Below, piece by piece: positions 39,901 to 64,000 of a stretch of DNA of 64,000 bases. Numbering within the stretch: position 1 is the stretch's first letter; the number at the start of each line of letters is the position of its first letter. The DNA is from Luscinia megarhynchos (Eukaryota > Chordata > Aves > Passeriformes > Turdidae): NCBI GenBank assembly GCA_034336665.1, contig CM067592.1:35095889-35159888 (forward strand), given 5' to 3'. The notes under the pieces are model-generated. The model was not told the origin of the DNA and did no database searches. It saw only the letters and a list, made by a program, of their open reading frames with translations. Both the position numbers and the translations under genes were made by a program.

Positions 39901-42235
39901 TTAAAAGCAATGTAGTGGGGAAGACACTGCTTTAGTACATATTGTGGAACATTTCAAAGAAACATGGCAGAACATTATTCTGTCACTATGCATGAACATA
40001 ACAACTCACATAAATATAAAACCTACTTTCAAGGATTTTTATGGTAGCAGACCTAGAAAAGCTAAAATGATTTTGAACCTGCAATTTTCTGTATTATTTG
40101 CTAGATTTCAAAAAATTATAGAGCAAAGAATTTTCAGTAAGATTATCAAAGGATTTCTTTTTGGGAGGTAAATGCCATACAATGTTCAGCATTTTGAGAC
40201 ATGGGCCTGTATTACACCAAAACAGGAGCTTGTAATGTCATACTATAGTTACGTTGTGCTAAAACAGGAAGAGCCTTCGTCTGGGCAAATACCTCATCTT
40301 TTCCTTGCTCTATATTTAGGTTTCAAAGTCTCCAGCTTGACTGACCAAGAGTTAATAATCTACATACTTGCACTGGGTGTTTTTAGGCTTTTCTGGATAT
40401 TGTGTCCCTGAACAGGAAGGTGAAATTCCTTACAAGTAAGAAGTTTTCCTGGGATCAGAGAGGACCTCTCATGGTACTTAGAACAATTGCAAGTAAACTG
40501 CTGCAAACAGGAATGCTGAAATCTCTGCCAAAAGCACAATAAACTGGTTGGTAGACTTTGCCTGCTTGTATAAGACTGTTTCTCAGGAACTTATCAAACA
40601 CACAGATAAATATTTGCTTGGTTATTTCCTCTTCCACTGCCTTCTTTCCTGTGGGTTTTAAGAAAAATCTCAGAACAACCAACAGTGTTTTCCAGCTTTG
40701 CCATATTTGGTTCAACACAAATGTAATATTCCACCCGAGAATCTTCAATCAAGTAAAGAGTCTGGCTTACCTTTTTGATGTTTTATCTTCATTGCTGCTC
40801 AAGTGTGCTATTTCTAATGTATCTCAATTTCTTCTGTAAATGGAAGAGTCTTCTCTACTGGCAGAAAAGCAAGGTTCTTTTCCAAGCCAATCCACAGTTA
40901 CCTTCTTTTCCAGTAAAAAAGCCCCGGATAAGTCCTTCGCCCTGGCTGGAGGAAAGCAGCAGAGCCAGGATGTGCAATTCATTCCCCTCAGGTGCTTTGA
41001 ATCCACTGCAGAGCAGCTTGCTGAAGGGAGGTGAGGGAGATGACAACTTCACTATTAAATCAGTAGACACCCCGCAACTGGAATCAGCCATGACCAGGCA
41101 AAGACTTGGTGTCACCCTACAAACTCATTCACTCCTGTTTATTTTTTTCCTTCACTTGTCCCTGGACCATTTTGGAGAAGCCCAGACCCTCAAAAAGACT
41201 TGGTGACAAGGCTGTAAATTACTTATTTAGAAATTTTGGGGCTTATCCTCATCCACAAGAGATTTATGCAATCTTTTGATCCAAATTTCCTGCTGCTGAC
41301 ACTCTCCTCCCCTGAATTTCTCCCAGCAGGACTCAAACATTGGTCCCTCTCCTCCAGCACTCCAGCCCCAGCCCTATCCCCAGCAGTACTGGGGCTGCCT
41401 AAGCAAGATTGAGACCAAACTACAGCTAGCACCGTGTACACTTGTTTACATTTCCCCATGCCCAGCTTTACTAGGAGTCCACCAGAACATGGGACCTCCA
41501 CTCCTCCAAAGCTTTGCTAGCCTTGTCTTGGAGGCCATTGGTCTCTCCTAACTTATGGACCAGCTGGTTCAAAAGGGAGGGTTTGCTCTTCATTCCCTCC
41601 ACCCTATTTCAACCTACCCCTGCATCATCCCAGCATGAAAAGCCTTTAGAAGGCCTGTAGTTATGCTCTATGCCTTCTTAGTGCCTTTTTATAGCAGAAA
41701 GATGTATCTTTCATAGAATATAAATAAAAATGTTGGGAGAGTTCATAGAAATCAAAGTTTTTTTGCTAAATGGACCAAATAATTCTGGATTTTTTTTCAG
41801 AGTGTCAGATTATTAAGTGAAAATGGTGGAGACTCAGTTTACTCTTAGGTAGAGTTTCAGAAAGCATGGTCAGGAGAAAGGATATTATCATAGAGTTCAA
41901 TAATACTCAGATACAATTTTTTGTGCAAAAATTAAACACCCAGTAAATGCCATTGATTAAGAACTTGAAAAAAGTTTTGAATTGTTTCAGTGAATGACCA
42001 TGAATATGATTCTGGGTACAATGAAAAGCTGAAAAAAAATATGCAAAAATTTTTGCTGGGGCTAGAAAAAGTGACATTAGCAAAAAGAATTAATGTTCAC
42101 CAGCATACTGCAGTAAATTAGAACCATTTCATGGTTCTGCACTTAGACTATTGGAGATTTGAACAGAGATGGGTTAAAAAAAGCTTCATTTTCTAGTGTG
42201 GCATGTGAAAAGCATTACCCAGGAAAGCATAATTT

Positions 42236-42257
42236 AAAAAAAAAAAAAAAAAAAAAA
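42236..42257. repeat. Poly-A tract
   Basis: 22 consecutive A; no adjacent retroposon body was recognised upstream. Confidence 0.95.
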
Positions 42258-44439
42258 TCAGGCTGATTAAAGAACTTGGATTTTGTTTTTCTGATGTGTT
42301 ATTGGCTGTACTTACGCATTATGAATAACAAGGTCTGACCAATGTTGGATTGACCAGAACTTACATTGACAACAAACTCTCTTGGAACTACAGAAGGAGG
42401 AAGCAAGCACAGTTTAGTGTGCTGTCTTTTGCCGGACTTCATCAACTGTTACAGGGTAAAAAGTGCTATTTATGGTTTGCACATCTTTTCCAGTCATTAA
42501 GAGCTGGCCAAGAACTGGTTTGTCAGGAGATGTTTTTCCCCCCTGCCAATCCTCTTTCAAACCAACCAACAGTCCAGAGCAGCTTTTGGTGCACTCCAAA
42601 TTCCTCACAGCCCAGTCTGAATTTTGGTTCTTTCCATAAGAAAGCAAGAGCTTGCAGCTTTGAATTTATGAAAAGAAAGCTCCTGCTTTTCATACAGAAT
42701 GATTTGTTACCTCCCTGCTCTGTGTAGAAGAATAAGCTTGGCCTCCAGAGTACGCAGCGTGCATAGTGCCATCAGCCAGAAGAAATGAAATTCTGAATAC
42801 TATATCACCCAATTTAGTTTGTCTGTTTGTTACAAGAGAAGGCAAATTCAGTGATTAGCCAGGGCAGATTTTCTGTATCCTTTAAATAGGGAAGATTTTC
42901 TGTGTCTTCTAAATGTTCTTTGGCCATCCAATATATGTATTGAACTATACAAAAAACCCAGTTTGTTACTAAATGGCAAGGTTTATTTTGAGAATGCAAT
43001 TAATATGTAATACTTTGGAAGATGAACAGCTATTGTAAATACAGAATAAAGGCTCAAGCACCACAGCTCTTCTGTTCCTGTATTAGTGTTTTACAAGAAA
43101 AGACACACAGCACTAAACTGCGTAACTTCCATAAAAGGTGCTATATCTAATTTAGAAAAACAATGCCTCAATGAATTAGCATTTCAGACTGACATGTGTG
43201 CATTCATGAACACAATGATTCAAAACAGTGGTCCAGAGCCCCACAAGATGAACTTCTCTTGATCCCCTTCAGCTGTGCTTTGAACTACGCGCAATACGTT
43301 TTTTGTCCAGCTGCCTCTGCCTCAGCTCCATGAGGCAGGCCACTAATTTTCTCTAATCAGTGGTGTGAGTGTTCATAAGTCCTGTTAGCTCATTTACAAC
43401 AGTGGACACTAATGCAACAGGAAATGAACTTATTGGTTTCACTTAGATCCCTGGGCAGCTGCCAGTTACCAAGAAATCTCAGATATCTGAGTTTGAAAAC
43501 AGCAATGCTCTTGACTGCAAAATGACTTTTCCCCTGCTGCTGCTGGCCTCCTATACTTGCATCTGATCAATGCACCATTCTGATTCACAACCACATCTTC
43601 CTCAGGAGGCTTTGAATCAACTAAGTACAACTGCAAGCTCAAAGAAAATGCTGGCATTTATTTTTATATTGCAAACTAACTCTACATACCCTCTCTCTCA
43701 AAATTCACAGGAAAGTCTTTTATTGAAAGACCCTATAAAACTGAGGTAAAGTACAAAATTAGAAAGGTAGCTGTAGTAGAAATGACAGATGATGAAACTC
43801 ATTGTACATCACACCATAAAGAACATGGGAATTGATTTAAACATGACAGAGACAAGCGTCCTAGCAGCAAGGAAGTTTTAATGCTAAAATCTGTGATAAG
43901 TAATGGGCATCCCATGACTTTCTACAGTTCACAGTTACAGAAAAAATTCCTTTTTACTGTAACTGCTTCAAAATCAAATGTATAATATGTATATACAAAT
44001 AGAATGAAATAGCCAAAAAGTTGTTCCTTGTCTGACCAAGACTTGACTGAGCAGAGGAACTTATTAATTTTTTTGCACTTAGCTTCATAAATTACTTTTC
44101 AGCTTTGCCACTAAACTTTGAATTTCATATGTACTAACATAATTTAAATGCATAATGGGTTTTGCCCACCTGTACAATGAAATTTCTGTATAAGGCTTCA
44201 ATACGTCCTCTCCCACCTTCCAATGGGGATGAGCTGAGGGGCAGCAAAACCTACTGCTAATGCTTAAGCTTCCTGGAACAGCCTGACTCCAAGCATAGTA
44301 GGATAATAATTCCTTCCCTCCTTCAACCACACATAATACAGTCTTTATTCAGCAAAGTCGTTTCACACCATGCCAAAGGTCAGCTTTTGCTGTATTAATA
44401 GCTGCTCTGGGAGGATCAGTGTTGTGCTATCCTACATTT

Positions 44440-44740
44440 TTTCCAGGGCCTGGAGATGCAATTTCCTACAATCTGCAGGCAATTTCCCACCAATTTTCTT
44501 GGGGAGCTAATAGGCTGTGACAGGAGATGGAGCTAGCTAGCAGCAGGCGGCTTCAGAAAAGACAAATTGCATCTCTGCCACCTAACTGGGCAATCTAGAA
44601 AGACAGAGTTTATAGCTTTGTAGTGTTATTGGGCCCCATGCTAACAGTAAATCGTTCAAGCTGCTATCTGAATTTCATATTCTTTTCCTTCCGAATTGTT
44701 ATCACCACATATCACTTTGTTGCACTTTTTCTATGAATGA
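44440..44740. promoter_or_regulatory. Candidate regulatory element with inverted POU-like sites
   Basis: GAGATGCAATTT (44453-44464) and its exact reverse complement AAATTGCATCTC (44564-44575) flank about 100 bp that includes GGAGCTAGCTAGCAG. ATGCAAWT-type cores fit POU/octamer binding. There is no coding potential. Function is inferred. Confidence 0.3.
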
Positions 44741-46219
44741 CAGTTAGACACCGATCATGTGTGATTACTATTTTAACTGCCTTTTAACTAGACAAGCCCT
44801 GCTAAATAATATCCACACCAGAAACAGAAAAACATACAGTGTCTCTGTCAAACAGCAGTATTTTGATTATTTTTCATACTTGTTAAGGTACAAACCAGAC
44901 ACCTATGGAAAGGGATTAATTTGTAAGTTAAATTCAAATGAAACAGACAGAGCAAACTATGGGAACATTAAAACTGTGAGCACACCTACTGTGGTAAGAA
45001 AGTCCCACTGATATATAGTACAAAATGAAAGCAATAAAACCCCACAAATATAACTGGCAATTTTTCCCTCTATAGCAGATTTTGAAACTTAAGAAGTTAA
45101 CCTTGCAGATTTAAAATTAGTAAGACTAATAAAGTCCTAAGAATGTATTAGCATATCCACTTTGATAGAAATGAAACTGATTTAAAGCTGCTCACCTCAT
45201 CTAAGATTACAAAAAAAATTAATAACTGAAGAAAATTATTCAAAGGCACATAGCACTAGCAACTATTGCAAGTGGTATCTGTCACTGTACTTCCCCTTAT
45301 TGTTACAGCTAACCCAGGGGATAAATACTGTAAACACATTCTATTACAGAACCCTGTATATCTGTATGTTTTCTTCAAAATATAGAAGAACAAATATCTG
45401 AAGGCATGGACGTTACTGAAAATTAACAATAGTAATGAAATTATTATAATTAGCAAAATTTGTAAGGTTAATATTTTTCCCCTTCCCCCCTGCCCAAGAA
45501 TAAATTAGGTAAAAACAATCCCATCTAAATTATTGCTGTCCACTGGGAGACAAAATTAGTACTGAGATGTATAAAATTTTACTATAATTCAACCCTAAGG
45601 ATTTTTTTAAATTACTTAAGTAATGAAAAAATGCAAAATTACAGTGAACGAAGTGTTGAAATATTCTAACATGCATTTTGAAACTCTCACATTTAAACCA
45701 CTTGTCATTAATATCCCCATTTCATATTTGTGGTTTTTAATAAGTTACAGCTAGATAAAATACTGAAGAACCAGGAAGAATTATAAATATTATACCAGGT
45801 CAATAACTTGTACTCAACAAAGAAGAGTATCTACATAAACAAATAAAAAAAGCTGTGAAAACCATTCAAAATCAAGAAGTATTTCCTTTAACAGATTCAC
45901 TGATAAAAATACAAGAATATCAGGATTTGAAAATCTTGAATTTGACAAATGAAAATCAATCATTTCTCTATACAAGTCTATAAACTTCTCGAAGTACACA
46001 TTCAAAAATTCAATTATATCATATATTTGTGAATAGTCACTCAACTGCTGCCAGAAATACACATCTCACATAATTAACAATCAGACAGAGAAAAATTAGT
46101 AGCATTATGTATGTATAACTCATTAAAACATCTCTAGAAATCTAATGTATATTCAGGAGGAAACACAAAGGAGCACGGTCTTAAACTGATTTCTGTATGA
46201 AAAAGGAAGCTTATTCCAG

Positions 46220-46830
46220 TAAGTGAATTTAATGTGGCTATAAAAGTTGAATCACTCTGAAGTTTTGTTGCATGCATGGCATGCTAAACAAATACCAGGC
46301 TGACATTAAGGACATTTACATACTTAACAGCAGTGCTTGGCTGATTCATCAATAATTAGAAAATACTTTGAATTTGCAAAGCCATCAGCTTGTATATTTA
46401 TTTGAAACCTAATTTAAAAAAATTAGTGTCCAACTGCAAAAAAACCCCAATAGCAGACTATTTTTTAAGAATAAAGGGCATCTTCATTGGTCTGCAAAAT
46501 TTTGTGCTAAAGCAAACCACAAAATAAGAGTCATTAGCTTATCATGATTACAGACAGTTTTTAAAGTAAGGGTAATCCACTGTGGATCGCTGAAGGAAGT
46601 GTGAAAAAGACTGTGAAATGAGCAGATGGATTTTATTTTAAACAAATTAGGCTCACTACCAGGAAAGCAACAAGGATTTCTCAGTTTCCAACTGCTATGG
46701 GTTAACTTTCATTTATGACCCCTTCACTCTGCTTGTTAACTTCTTTAAACTGCCATTAAAATCAGTGCTTGAAGGAAAAACAGCGTTTATTGTTTGCAGT
46801 TACAGGCTATCATCTCCATTTTCTATGTTA
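46220..46830. promoter_or_regulatory. Candidate conserved non-coding cluster
   Basis: This non-coding stretch has high-complexity text unlike the surrounding A-rich DNA, for example GCATGCATGGCATGC, CTGATTCATCAATAATTAG, TTTGAATTTGCAAAG, GGTTAACTTTC and CTTGTTAACTTC. It lies 6 kb past the TLE4 3' end. It may be a downstream enhancer, but alignment evidence is lacking. Confidence 0.25.
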
Positions 46831-48377
46831 ATGACAGAGTATACAAAAGGGATAATGATAACAATATGTTTGATTACTTAGTGTCCAGACTATGTGTTAT
46901 CTTCACCTCAAACTCATTTTTGGCAGAAAACAGATAGAAACAGCATTTGAGAGATACCTTTGTGCTGTGAACCTGGCACAGGCAATCCTTGCCAAGCTGT
47001 ACACAATAGAAATGTCTAGTGTTCCTTGCAGCATCTCTTCTATGAATCAACATAACCTTACAAAAATATGGGCAAAATCACATGTGAAATTACAGGACAG
47101 GGAAAAAAAAATCTCAAAATGTTATGTTTTACATCAGAAGCCACCACAGAATTTTTCTAGGAAGAGTCAACTATGCCAAACCAGGAATCCCATAAACAAT
47201 AAAAGTGTGAGTATAGGATAATGCAGTTACCTTATGTCTCAGTGCTTGCTTAAGTAAGGGAAATCATTACAGCAGACACTGCCCAATATGATTATGTAGC
47301 TATCCACTAAAATTTTCAATCAGATTTTCCTGTATACTATGTATCATTAACAGGCAACTAAATTCTTACTAAGGTGTAATAGAGCCAGAAAGGACACAGA
47401 CTGTTGCTGTTCAGCTTCTCGGAGTGAAATGTGAGACCCCGATCTAAGAAATAAGGGGAAGAAATCCCACAACCCCACAAAAGAAACCCCGTTCAGATAT
47501 GAAAATGATAACTAACATTTGTCTCCACAAGAGAAATTTTTTGATATTCGGTTTTCTGAGCAGCACTTTAGCCTCAGGAAAATAGAAATCCAGCTCTCCC
47601 AAGAATTAATGTATCATAGAAGCAGTAGGTTCTTTGCTTTGAGTTACAGCATCTTCAACAACATTCTGCCCTCTGAAGACTATTATTCTTCTGATTTCCT
47701 TTCGTGTTTTCTTGTTGTATTCAATTTATAATTTTTAAAGTTATATCAGAAGAAAAAAAAAAGAAATAAATCAGCATAAAATAGTAAAAACCACAGACCA
47801 AACATAAAAAATCAACCCAAGTCCACCATGTGCTTAAAATGTGTTCAAAACACACTTGTTGCTGATTTAGAGAATGTTTTAGGGAGTGTTTGTGCTCTCT
47901 TACATAGCTGAGCAGAATTCTGGGTAAATTTCTCAGAAATGTCAGTAAGATAGACCCATAGGACAGATTTTTCAAGCACTCAGTTCTAACATGTCTGGTT
48001 TCTCTAGCAAAAATCTACTACACTGCACTAAGCACTTAAGCTGCAACGGGACATTTGGGAACATGTTGCTGAAAATGGGATTATCAATTGCTTGGAAGTA
48101 GATCTTGGGCTACAGAAATAAAAGGTAATGGCAAATGTTGAGAACTGGCTGTGAGTTAACGCCCTTTCCTCTTAGGAATGATGATTAGATGTTTTTGGAT
48201 ATCAAAGAAATGTCCATTTCCAGTGGACACAACTCAAGTGTCCTTGAGTAACTATGCAGAAACATTTGAACAACTTCACAAAGAAAAAGAAGTCAGTGAA
48301 ATTGCACATTCATTCTAGGTGAATTGCATAGATTGCATGTTAGATTACACCTAAAATGTATGTGTTTCTATGTTCTC

Positions 48378-48948
48378 ATTTGTCCTGCAGTGTGCCTAGG
48401 TGGCCAAGGTGGCCAAGGGTGTCCTGGCTTGAGTCAGCAGGACTAGGGCCCGGATTTTCCCTGTCCTTGTCACTGGAAAGGCTGCACCTCAGATCCTGTG
48501 CTCAGTTTCAGGCCACTCACAACAAGGACATTGAGGTGTGCTCAAAGAAGGGCACGGGAGCTGGTGAAGGGTCTGGAGCACGAGTCTTTTAAGGAGTGGC
48601 TGAGGGAGCTGGGGCTGTTTAACCTGGAGAAAAGGCTCAGGGGAGACTTCATCTCTCTACAACTCTGAAATGAGGTTGTAGCAAGTTGGGTGTCACTTGG
48701 CCTCTCAGCCACAGAACAACAGGACACAGCTTCAAGCTGAGCCAGGGGAGGTTCAGACTGGACCTCAGAAAGAATTTTCTCATGAATAAAGTTGTCAAGC
48801 ATTGGTCATCCATCCCAGAGGTGTTCAAGAAATGATTGAATGCACCACAATGCTATGGTTTAGTTTACATGTGATGTTCAGTCAAAGGTTGGACTAGATA
48901 ATATTGGAGGGCTTTTCTAACAAAAGTGATTCTGTTCATGGATTTCAT
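48378..48948 (+). mobile_element. CR1 LINE 3' fragment, degraded
   Basis: Plus-strand text matches the CR1 3' half: GAAGGGTCTGGAGCACGAGT, GGGGCTGTTTAACCTGGAGA, GTTGTCAAGCATTGG and GGTTGGACTAGATAAT in the usual order, ending near a decayed GATTCTGT tail. Deletions and substitutions break the ORF. It differs from the 26.9-kb copy, so a different CR1 subfamily is likely. It lies 3.8 kb downstream of the TLE4 3' end. Confidence 0.88.
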
Positions 48949-51900
48949 GCCATGAACTCTCTTGCATTCTTGTGCTTGTCAGGTTCAACTTTGACTTGCT
49001 TCACCTTCCCCATTACATAATAAAGTATGTCTGTCTGGCAGGACAGAATGAATTGACTGAAGTCTTATACAGAGCTACATTCCCAAATTCTGTGTACTTG
49101 TGGCAGGAGAAAAAACATAACCCTTCAGAAGACAGCAGAGTTAGAGTAAATCCAGATTATCCAGTGAAGAGATTTAAGGGGTAAACACTCTATCAGTAGT
49201 GCGAAATCAGAAGTCAGTATACCTCCCTAGCCCAAAAATTTCAAAATCCACCTTTCTTAATTAACAGAATGGTGGAATTTCCCCATCTACTCGAAATTGC
49301 ACCAATATAATAAAAAAATATGATAGACTAATCTAACTAGACTACATAATCCCACAGACTCCTCTAAGTGGGCCAGTCATTCCACAAAATTACAAACAAA
49401 AAACCCTATCAAGAACTAAACACCAAAACAAAAAAATCAGTTTATCAATTTGAGTTTAAGTTACTTGGGTAACTTAGAAGCTTCTGAAATTCTAGTTGCA
49501 TCATCCATGCAAAAATGTGACCCAAAAACTATGGTCAATCATTCATAGACAGAACTTATGCATGAGATGAAAGCTTCTACACTGATGTTTATTCTAAAAC
49601 AAAACACTTGTTATAACAGTCTATGAAAATCATGTTCATTTAGTGTTCCCACTTTCCTTTAAAGGAACAAAAGCCTTTGAAATACCAAATGAGTTAGAAA
49701 GAACTAACATAGATGAAAATTTTTTCTTGGGTACCAGTGGCTTTTGGACTAACACGGGGAACTACTGTTGCTTGAACTATAATCAAAAAGAAAGTCTGAC
49801 ACACTGACAAATACATTGTGTGGAATGATATAATGACTTTCTGCACAATTGATTTATGAAGGGTTATGCCAAGTGCACATATACAAAATATACATATTAA
49901 AGCCAGCAAAGGATTTTGTTCAGTTGAATTGGTATTACCACAAATCCCCTCTTCATCAGTTATTGTTTGCACTGACATCCAAAGTATCTTTTGTAAGGAC
50001 TCCCTGCTTCTATCCAGCACTAGCATTTGCCAGAGTGGCATTCAGACATCTCTGAATACTGAAGGCCACCCAGCACACAAAGACTGTCCCAAAAAGGGGC
50101 TAACCAAAGGAATCTTTTAGGACTGTAATTAAATTGACCCCCCCCAAAAAAGTTAATTACCTACACAATAGTTACTGGTGCACTTCTTTTTCCCATATGG
50201 TTTTCCCATAGTTTTTCTGTTACTGCTGATCTTGGTTGGTCTGTTTCTTCATTCAATAAACAATTATTTCCACCCACTACTTTACACAGGGCTATAAGAA
50301 CTTAAAGACGTTTTAAGCTTCACAAATTTTACATTTTTTAGGTAATTGCATAAACAGACATGCTAAGAGTTTGGCAAATCTATCTTTTCATTAAACATTA
50401 CATCTGCAGTTGAATATGCTTTACTGTCCGACAAATGAAAAACTCACAATGTTTTATAAACATTATGTGAATGAAATCTGAAACAATACATGGAGAGAAC
50501 TACTCATCCACAAGTATAGATGATGCATCCAGAAGCTTTCAGATGCATCCACTAATTTTTAGACCTAAGGCTTAAAGTAGATATGACGGCAGAAATATTA
50601 ATTAATTTCTTAATTACAATAAAGAAATATATGGTACAAATATGATGAAGTTAATTCACATGCATAAATTTCTGATTCCATAATTGCTCTGACACACTGT
50701 GCATTCTAGGAGCCAAGAAAACAAGGTATTTTATGATTTTCCTGACACTGATTTTGAACCTTCTGATTGAAAAGAATGTGATCTTACTAGCAAGCACTAT
50801 GTCACAACACATAGCAGACCAATTACACTTGTGGATTTTCTTTAGAAATTCATACAGATGTGTAATAATACTTGCATTCCTGGTTCCTCTGATAACGACT
50901 TCAGAGAACAGCAAAAGGATATCTATAAAGTAAAAGCCAAGGTGATAGCAGTTTTGCAAAAATCCAAAAGGTCCTAACTAAAGCACATTTGCCAGTGCTG
51001 CTAAAGTCAATGATCATCACCAGAGCCAGATGTTCAGAGAAATTTCAATATGAAAAGTGTAAAAATTAAGTAATCTTGTAAATACTCTTGTTTTGAAACT
51101 TTCCCTTTTAAAAATGGCATAGCACTTCTCAGTACTTCAGTGTAGCAAATATAGTTAACTTTTTGAAAAGTCTGATGATTCTACTTTTTGTCCCCTTATG
51201 TCTGAAAGCAACACGACCAGCATCTAAAGTGGTCTGTCATTTTCATACAGATACAGATTAACAACTCAAAGATATGTATGGATACATACTGATAGAATGC
51301 TCATTTTAGACGTCTAGGAAACCGTGTTATTCTGAATGGGTAGCATTTTACATTCTGAATGCAACGTTAATACATTAAGGCTATTACAGTTCTAGATGCT
51401 ATAAAATGGTTTCAGTAGAATGGTCATGTAAATTGAAAAGAAAAAACCTGTGTCTCTTCAGACTAGAAACTTAGATAGAATTTGCCCCCAGATGAAAAAT
51501 TCCTTATCCCATCAACACATCTGCCAGTCAAGCTTGTTTCTTCCTAGTTATGTGTCCTTGGAAGAGCAGGGACATAGGCCATTATCAAATGCTAGCAAAA
51601 TGAGAAAACAGCTCTTCTGCCTGCCAGTTTGTGTAATCTAAATTAGTTTTTCAAAGATATCCTTCTGTTCATCTGTACTCTCCATTAGCAACAGAAATTC
51701 TAACCAAATTACAGAATGTGGGAAATGTATGGCTCTCACTAATGCAACAGCAAAGTTTGCTGTCTAGCACACAGTGGTAGGTAGACTGAAAAAATAATAG
51801 TTAAATAAATTGAACACACTCTCTCCTCATCCATTGCCCTTGAGTACACCAAGAAAACTGGAAGATGCATAGCTTTGGTAACTGGCTGCTTATCATGGCT

Positions 51901-52714
51901 CTTCACAGACATCACACAGTGATGTGGACACTGGAAAGGACTCAAAGATTGCTCAACATGAATACATAGAGCCTACAGGCCTGTGTAACATGGGACACTC
52001 AGGAAAATTAATTAATTTGTAGAGTGGATTAGTTAAAAATCAAAATATTCCTTTGTCAATATTCTCACAAGAAATTAAGAAGCGAGTTTAACTTAGTTTA
52101 GGTTAATTCTCTTCACTTGCAACATTGCAAGTATTTAACATCTTTAAGCAATCCCCTGTAAAACTCACACTTTTGGTAATTTAGTTAAATTTACCTGAGT
52201 ATCTGAGTATAGACAAGACTTTAAAAAGGAAATGGTCATTAACTACCACTTCTCTGTAAAACATGAAGGATGCAACTTATCTAGCTTATCTAATCACAGA
52301 CATCCTCATATAACGAATAAAGGCTCTGATGTACTTAGTTGAAATGCAGTTTAACATGAATTCTTTTCAGCTGGGGGAAAAATGACAGGGAAGTCATCTC
52401 CTCTTCTAGAGAAATGACCAAATGAGTTACGCTCAGGCACATATTACTGTATCTGCCAAAGAACATATACATGGGACATCAGAATAAACTTAAACTGCAC
52501 AGCTTTATGAAATGTTCAATTTTTATATTTACACTATAATTAGTACAAAACTGCCTTTAAGTTTTCTGTAGAACAAGACAATATCTACTGGACTTGATAC
52601 CCTAGTATGTCAAATCAACTACTTTGAAATATGATAAAGGAATCTAAGAAGTTATAAAGAATAAGACACCATTTTCAAACTATACATAGTGTTTGCTTTT
52701 GCTTCTAAAAAGGT
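48949..52714. other. Intergenic, immediately downstream of TLE4
   Basis: AT-rich non-coding sequence. It could include alternative, longer TLE4 3' UTR on the minus strand; no other gene is visible. Confidence 0.65.
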
Positions 52715-53306
52715 ACTTATATCCCCAAAAGGTTTTTAATTTTAAATAAGCAGGGCAAGCAGGGAGGGGACAAGAGGGAAGACTGGTTCTTGGTACTAAA
52801 GCCTTTACTGTAGTAAACTAAATATATTTACAATTTATACAAATGTTTGACCTTCAACAAAAATACAAAAACATATCACAAGATGCAAAACCAGGAAACA
52901 AGTTCATCTGAGACACTGCTGCTCTACACAGGAGAGAATGCAACTTGAACTGCAAGGAACAGAAAGGTATTTATCCCCCATATTCAGGCAATGAGAAAAA
53001 TTTGCATGAGGTCACAAAAAGGAAAAAAAAATAAAAGGCTCCAACATTGTTCAGTAGACTTGGCTTTTAAAAATTACGTCAAAAACCTAGGCTACATTTG
53101 TCCGTCTTGCCTCTGTGCTCCATCTGGTCCACGTAGCCAATACTTAGTTGCTGGATGTTGCCTTCTATTTTGAAAAATCAGAGTAGATTCATGGCAAGGT
53201 CTGGATCCCGAACACTTTCGTTCCTTTCAAAAATTCAAACTCTTTCTACTTCTACAAACAATTTTGGCCCAGTTCAACCTCTAAAAGAATATCCCCATCA
53301 TATTTT
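52715..53306 (-). other. TLE4: Probable TLE4 3' UTR
   Basis: This sequence follows the stop codon directly and has no further splice need. Read on the minus strand it is U-rich and ends with TTTGTATAAATTGTAAATA and similar AU-rich text before a candidate poly(A) signal at 52740-52735. The left boundary is inferred from that signal, and longer isoforms reaching further left are possible. Confidence 0.55.
52735..52740 (-). terminator. Candidate poly(A) signal ATTAAA for TLE4
   Basis: ATTAAA lies on the minus strand about 570 nt downstream of the stop and is followed by a T/G-rich stretch (CCTTTTGGGG). No AATAAA was seen between it and the stop. Hexamers are frequent in AT-rich DNA, so 3'-end data would be decisive. 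Confidence 0.35.

Positions 53307-64000
<10,694 letters not shown>

Larger units (their letters stand above)
32548..44439. other. Intergenic gene desert
   Basis: Twelve kb with only short, unrelated open frames and simple repeats. No transposon, pseudogene or RNA gene was recognised. Confidence 0.65.

Noticed and set aside
40775..41206. 143-codon open frame with several overlapping frames on both strands
   Set aside because: No recognised domain, no splice structure and multiple competing frames; length is within chance for a 64-kb window.
42350..42727. 125-codon open frame
   Set aside because: No recognisable domain or paralog and no supporting signals.

Overview
The window looks like vertebrate nuclear DNA, most probably from a bird. 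Three CR1 retroposons match avian CR1 3' ends, and one keeps the diagnostic ATTCTATG tail. Introns are short to moderate, the sequence is AT-rich and genes are sparse. There are no bacterial operons, phage genes or CRISPR arrays. Species cannot be fixed from sequence alone, and other CR1-rich sauropsids such as crocodilians or turtles are not strictly excluded.

The only convincing protein-coding gene is on the minus strand at the right end: the last six coding exons (53307-58680) of a Groucho/TLE co-repressor. Residue choices fit TLE4 better than TLE1. All splice sites are GT/AG, the frame stays open throughout, and the exons encode about 326 codons, which is nearly the whole seven-bladed WD40 propeller through to the terminal VYEVIY and stop. 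The rest of the gene lies beyond 64000, so 58681-64000 is intron. A 3' UTR of roughly 0.6 kb probably ends near 52715.

Positions 1-52.7 kb are the non-coding region downstream of TLE4. It holds (i) CR1 fragments at 19605-20978 (minus), 26878-27430 (plus) and 48378-48948 (plus); (ii) a minisatellite at 21731-23538 of 37 units of about 49 bp, with a 440-bp higher-order duplication; (iii) directly beside it, a CpG-rich islet (23539-23740) with two same-orientation CTCF-consensus matches 46 bp apart; (iv) poly-A and other simple repeats and several short tandem or inverted repeats; and (v) a few stretches that read like conserved developmental enhancers, which cannot be verified without alignment.

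The most unusual object is the minisatellite / CpG islet / twin-CTCF-motif unit at 21.7-23.7 kb. It may be a repeat-linked insulator or an unannotated promoter in the gene-poor flank of TLE4. I found no new multi-gene system. The long open frames across the minisatellite are an effect of repeat composition, not genes.
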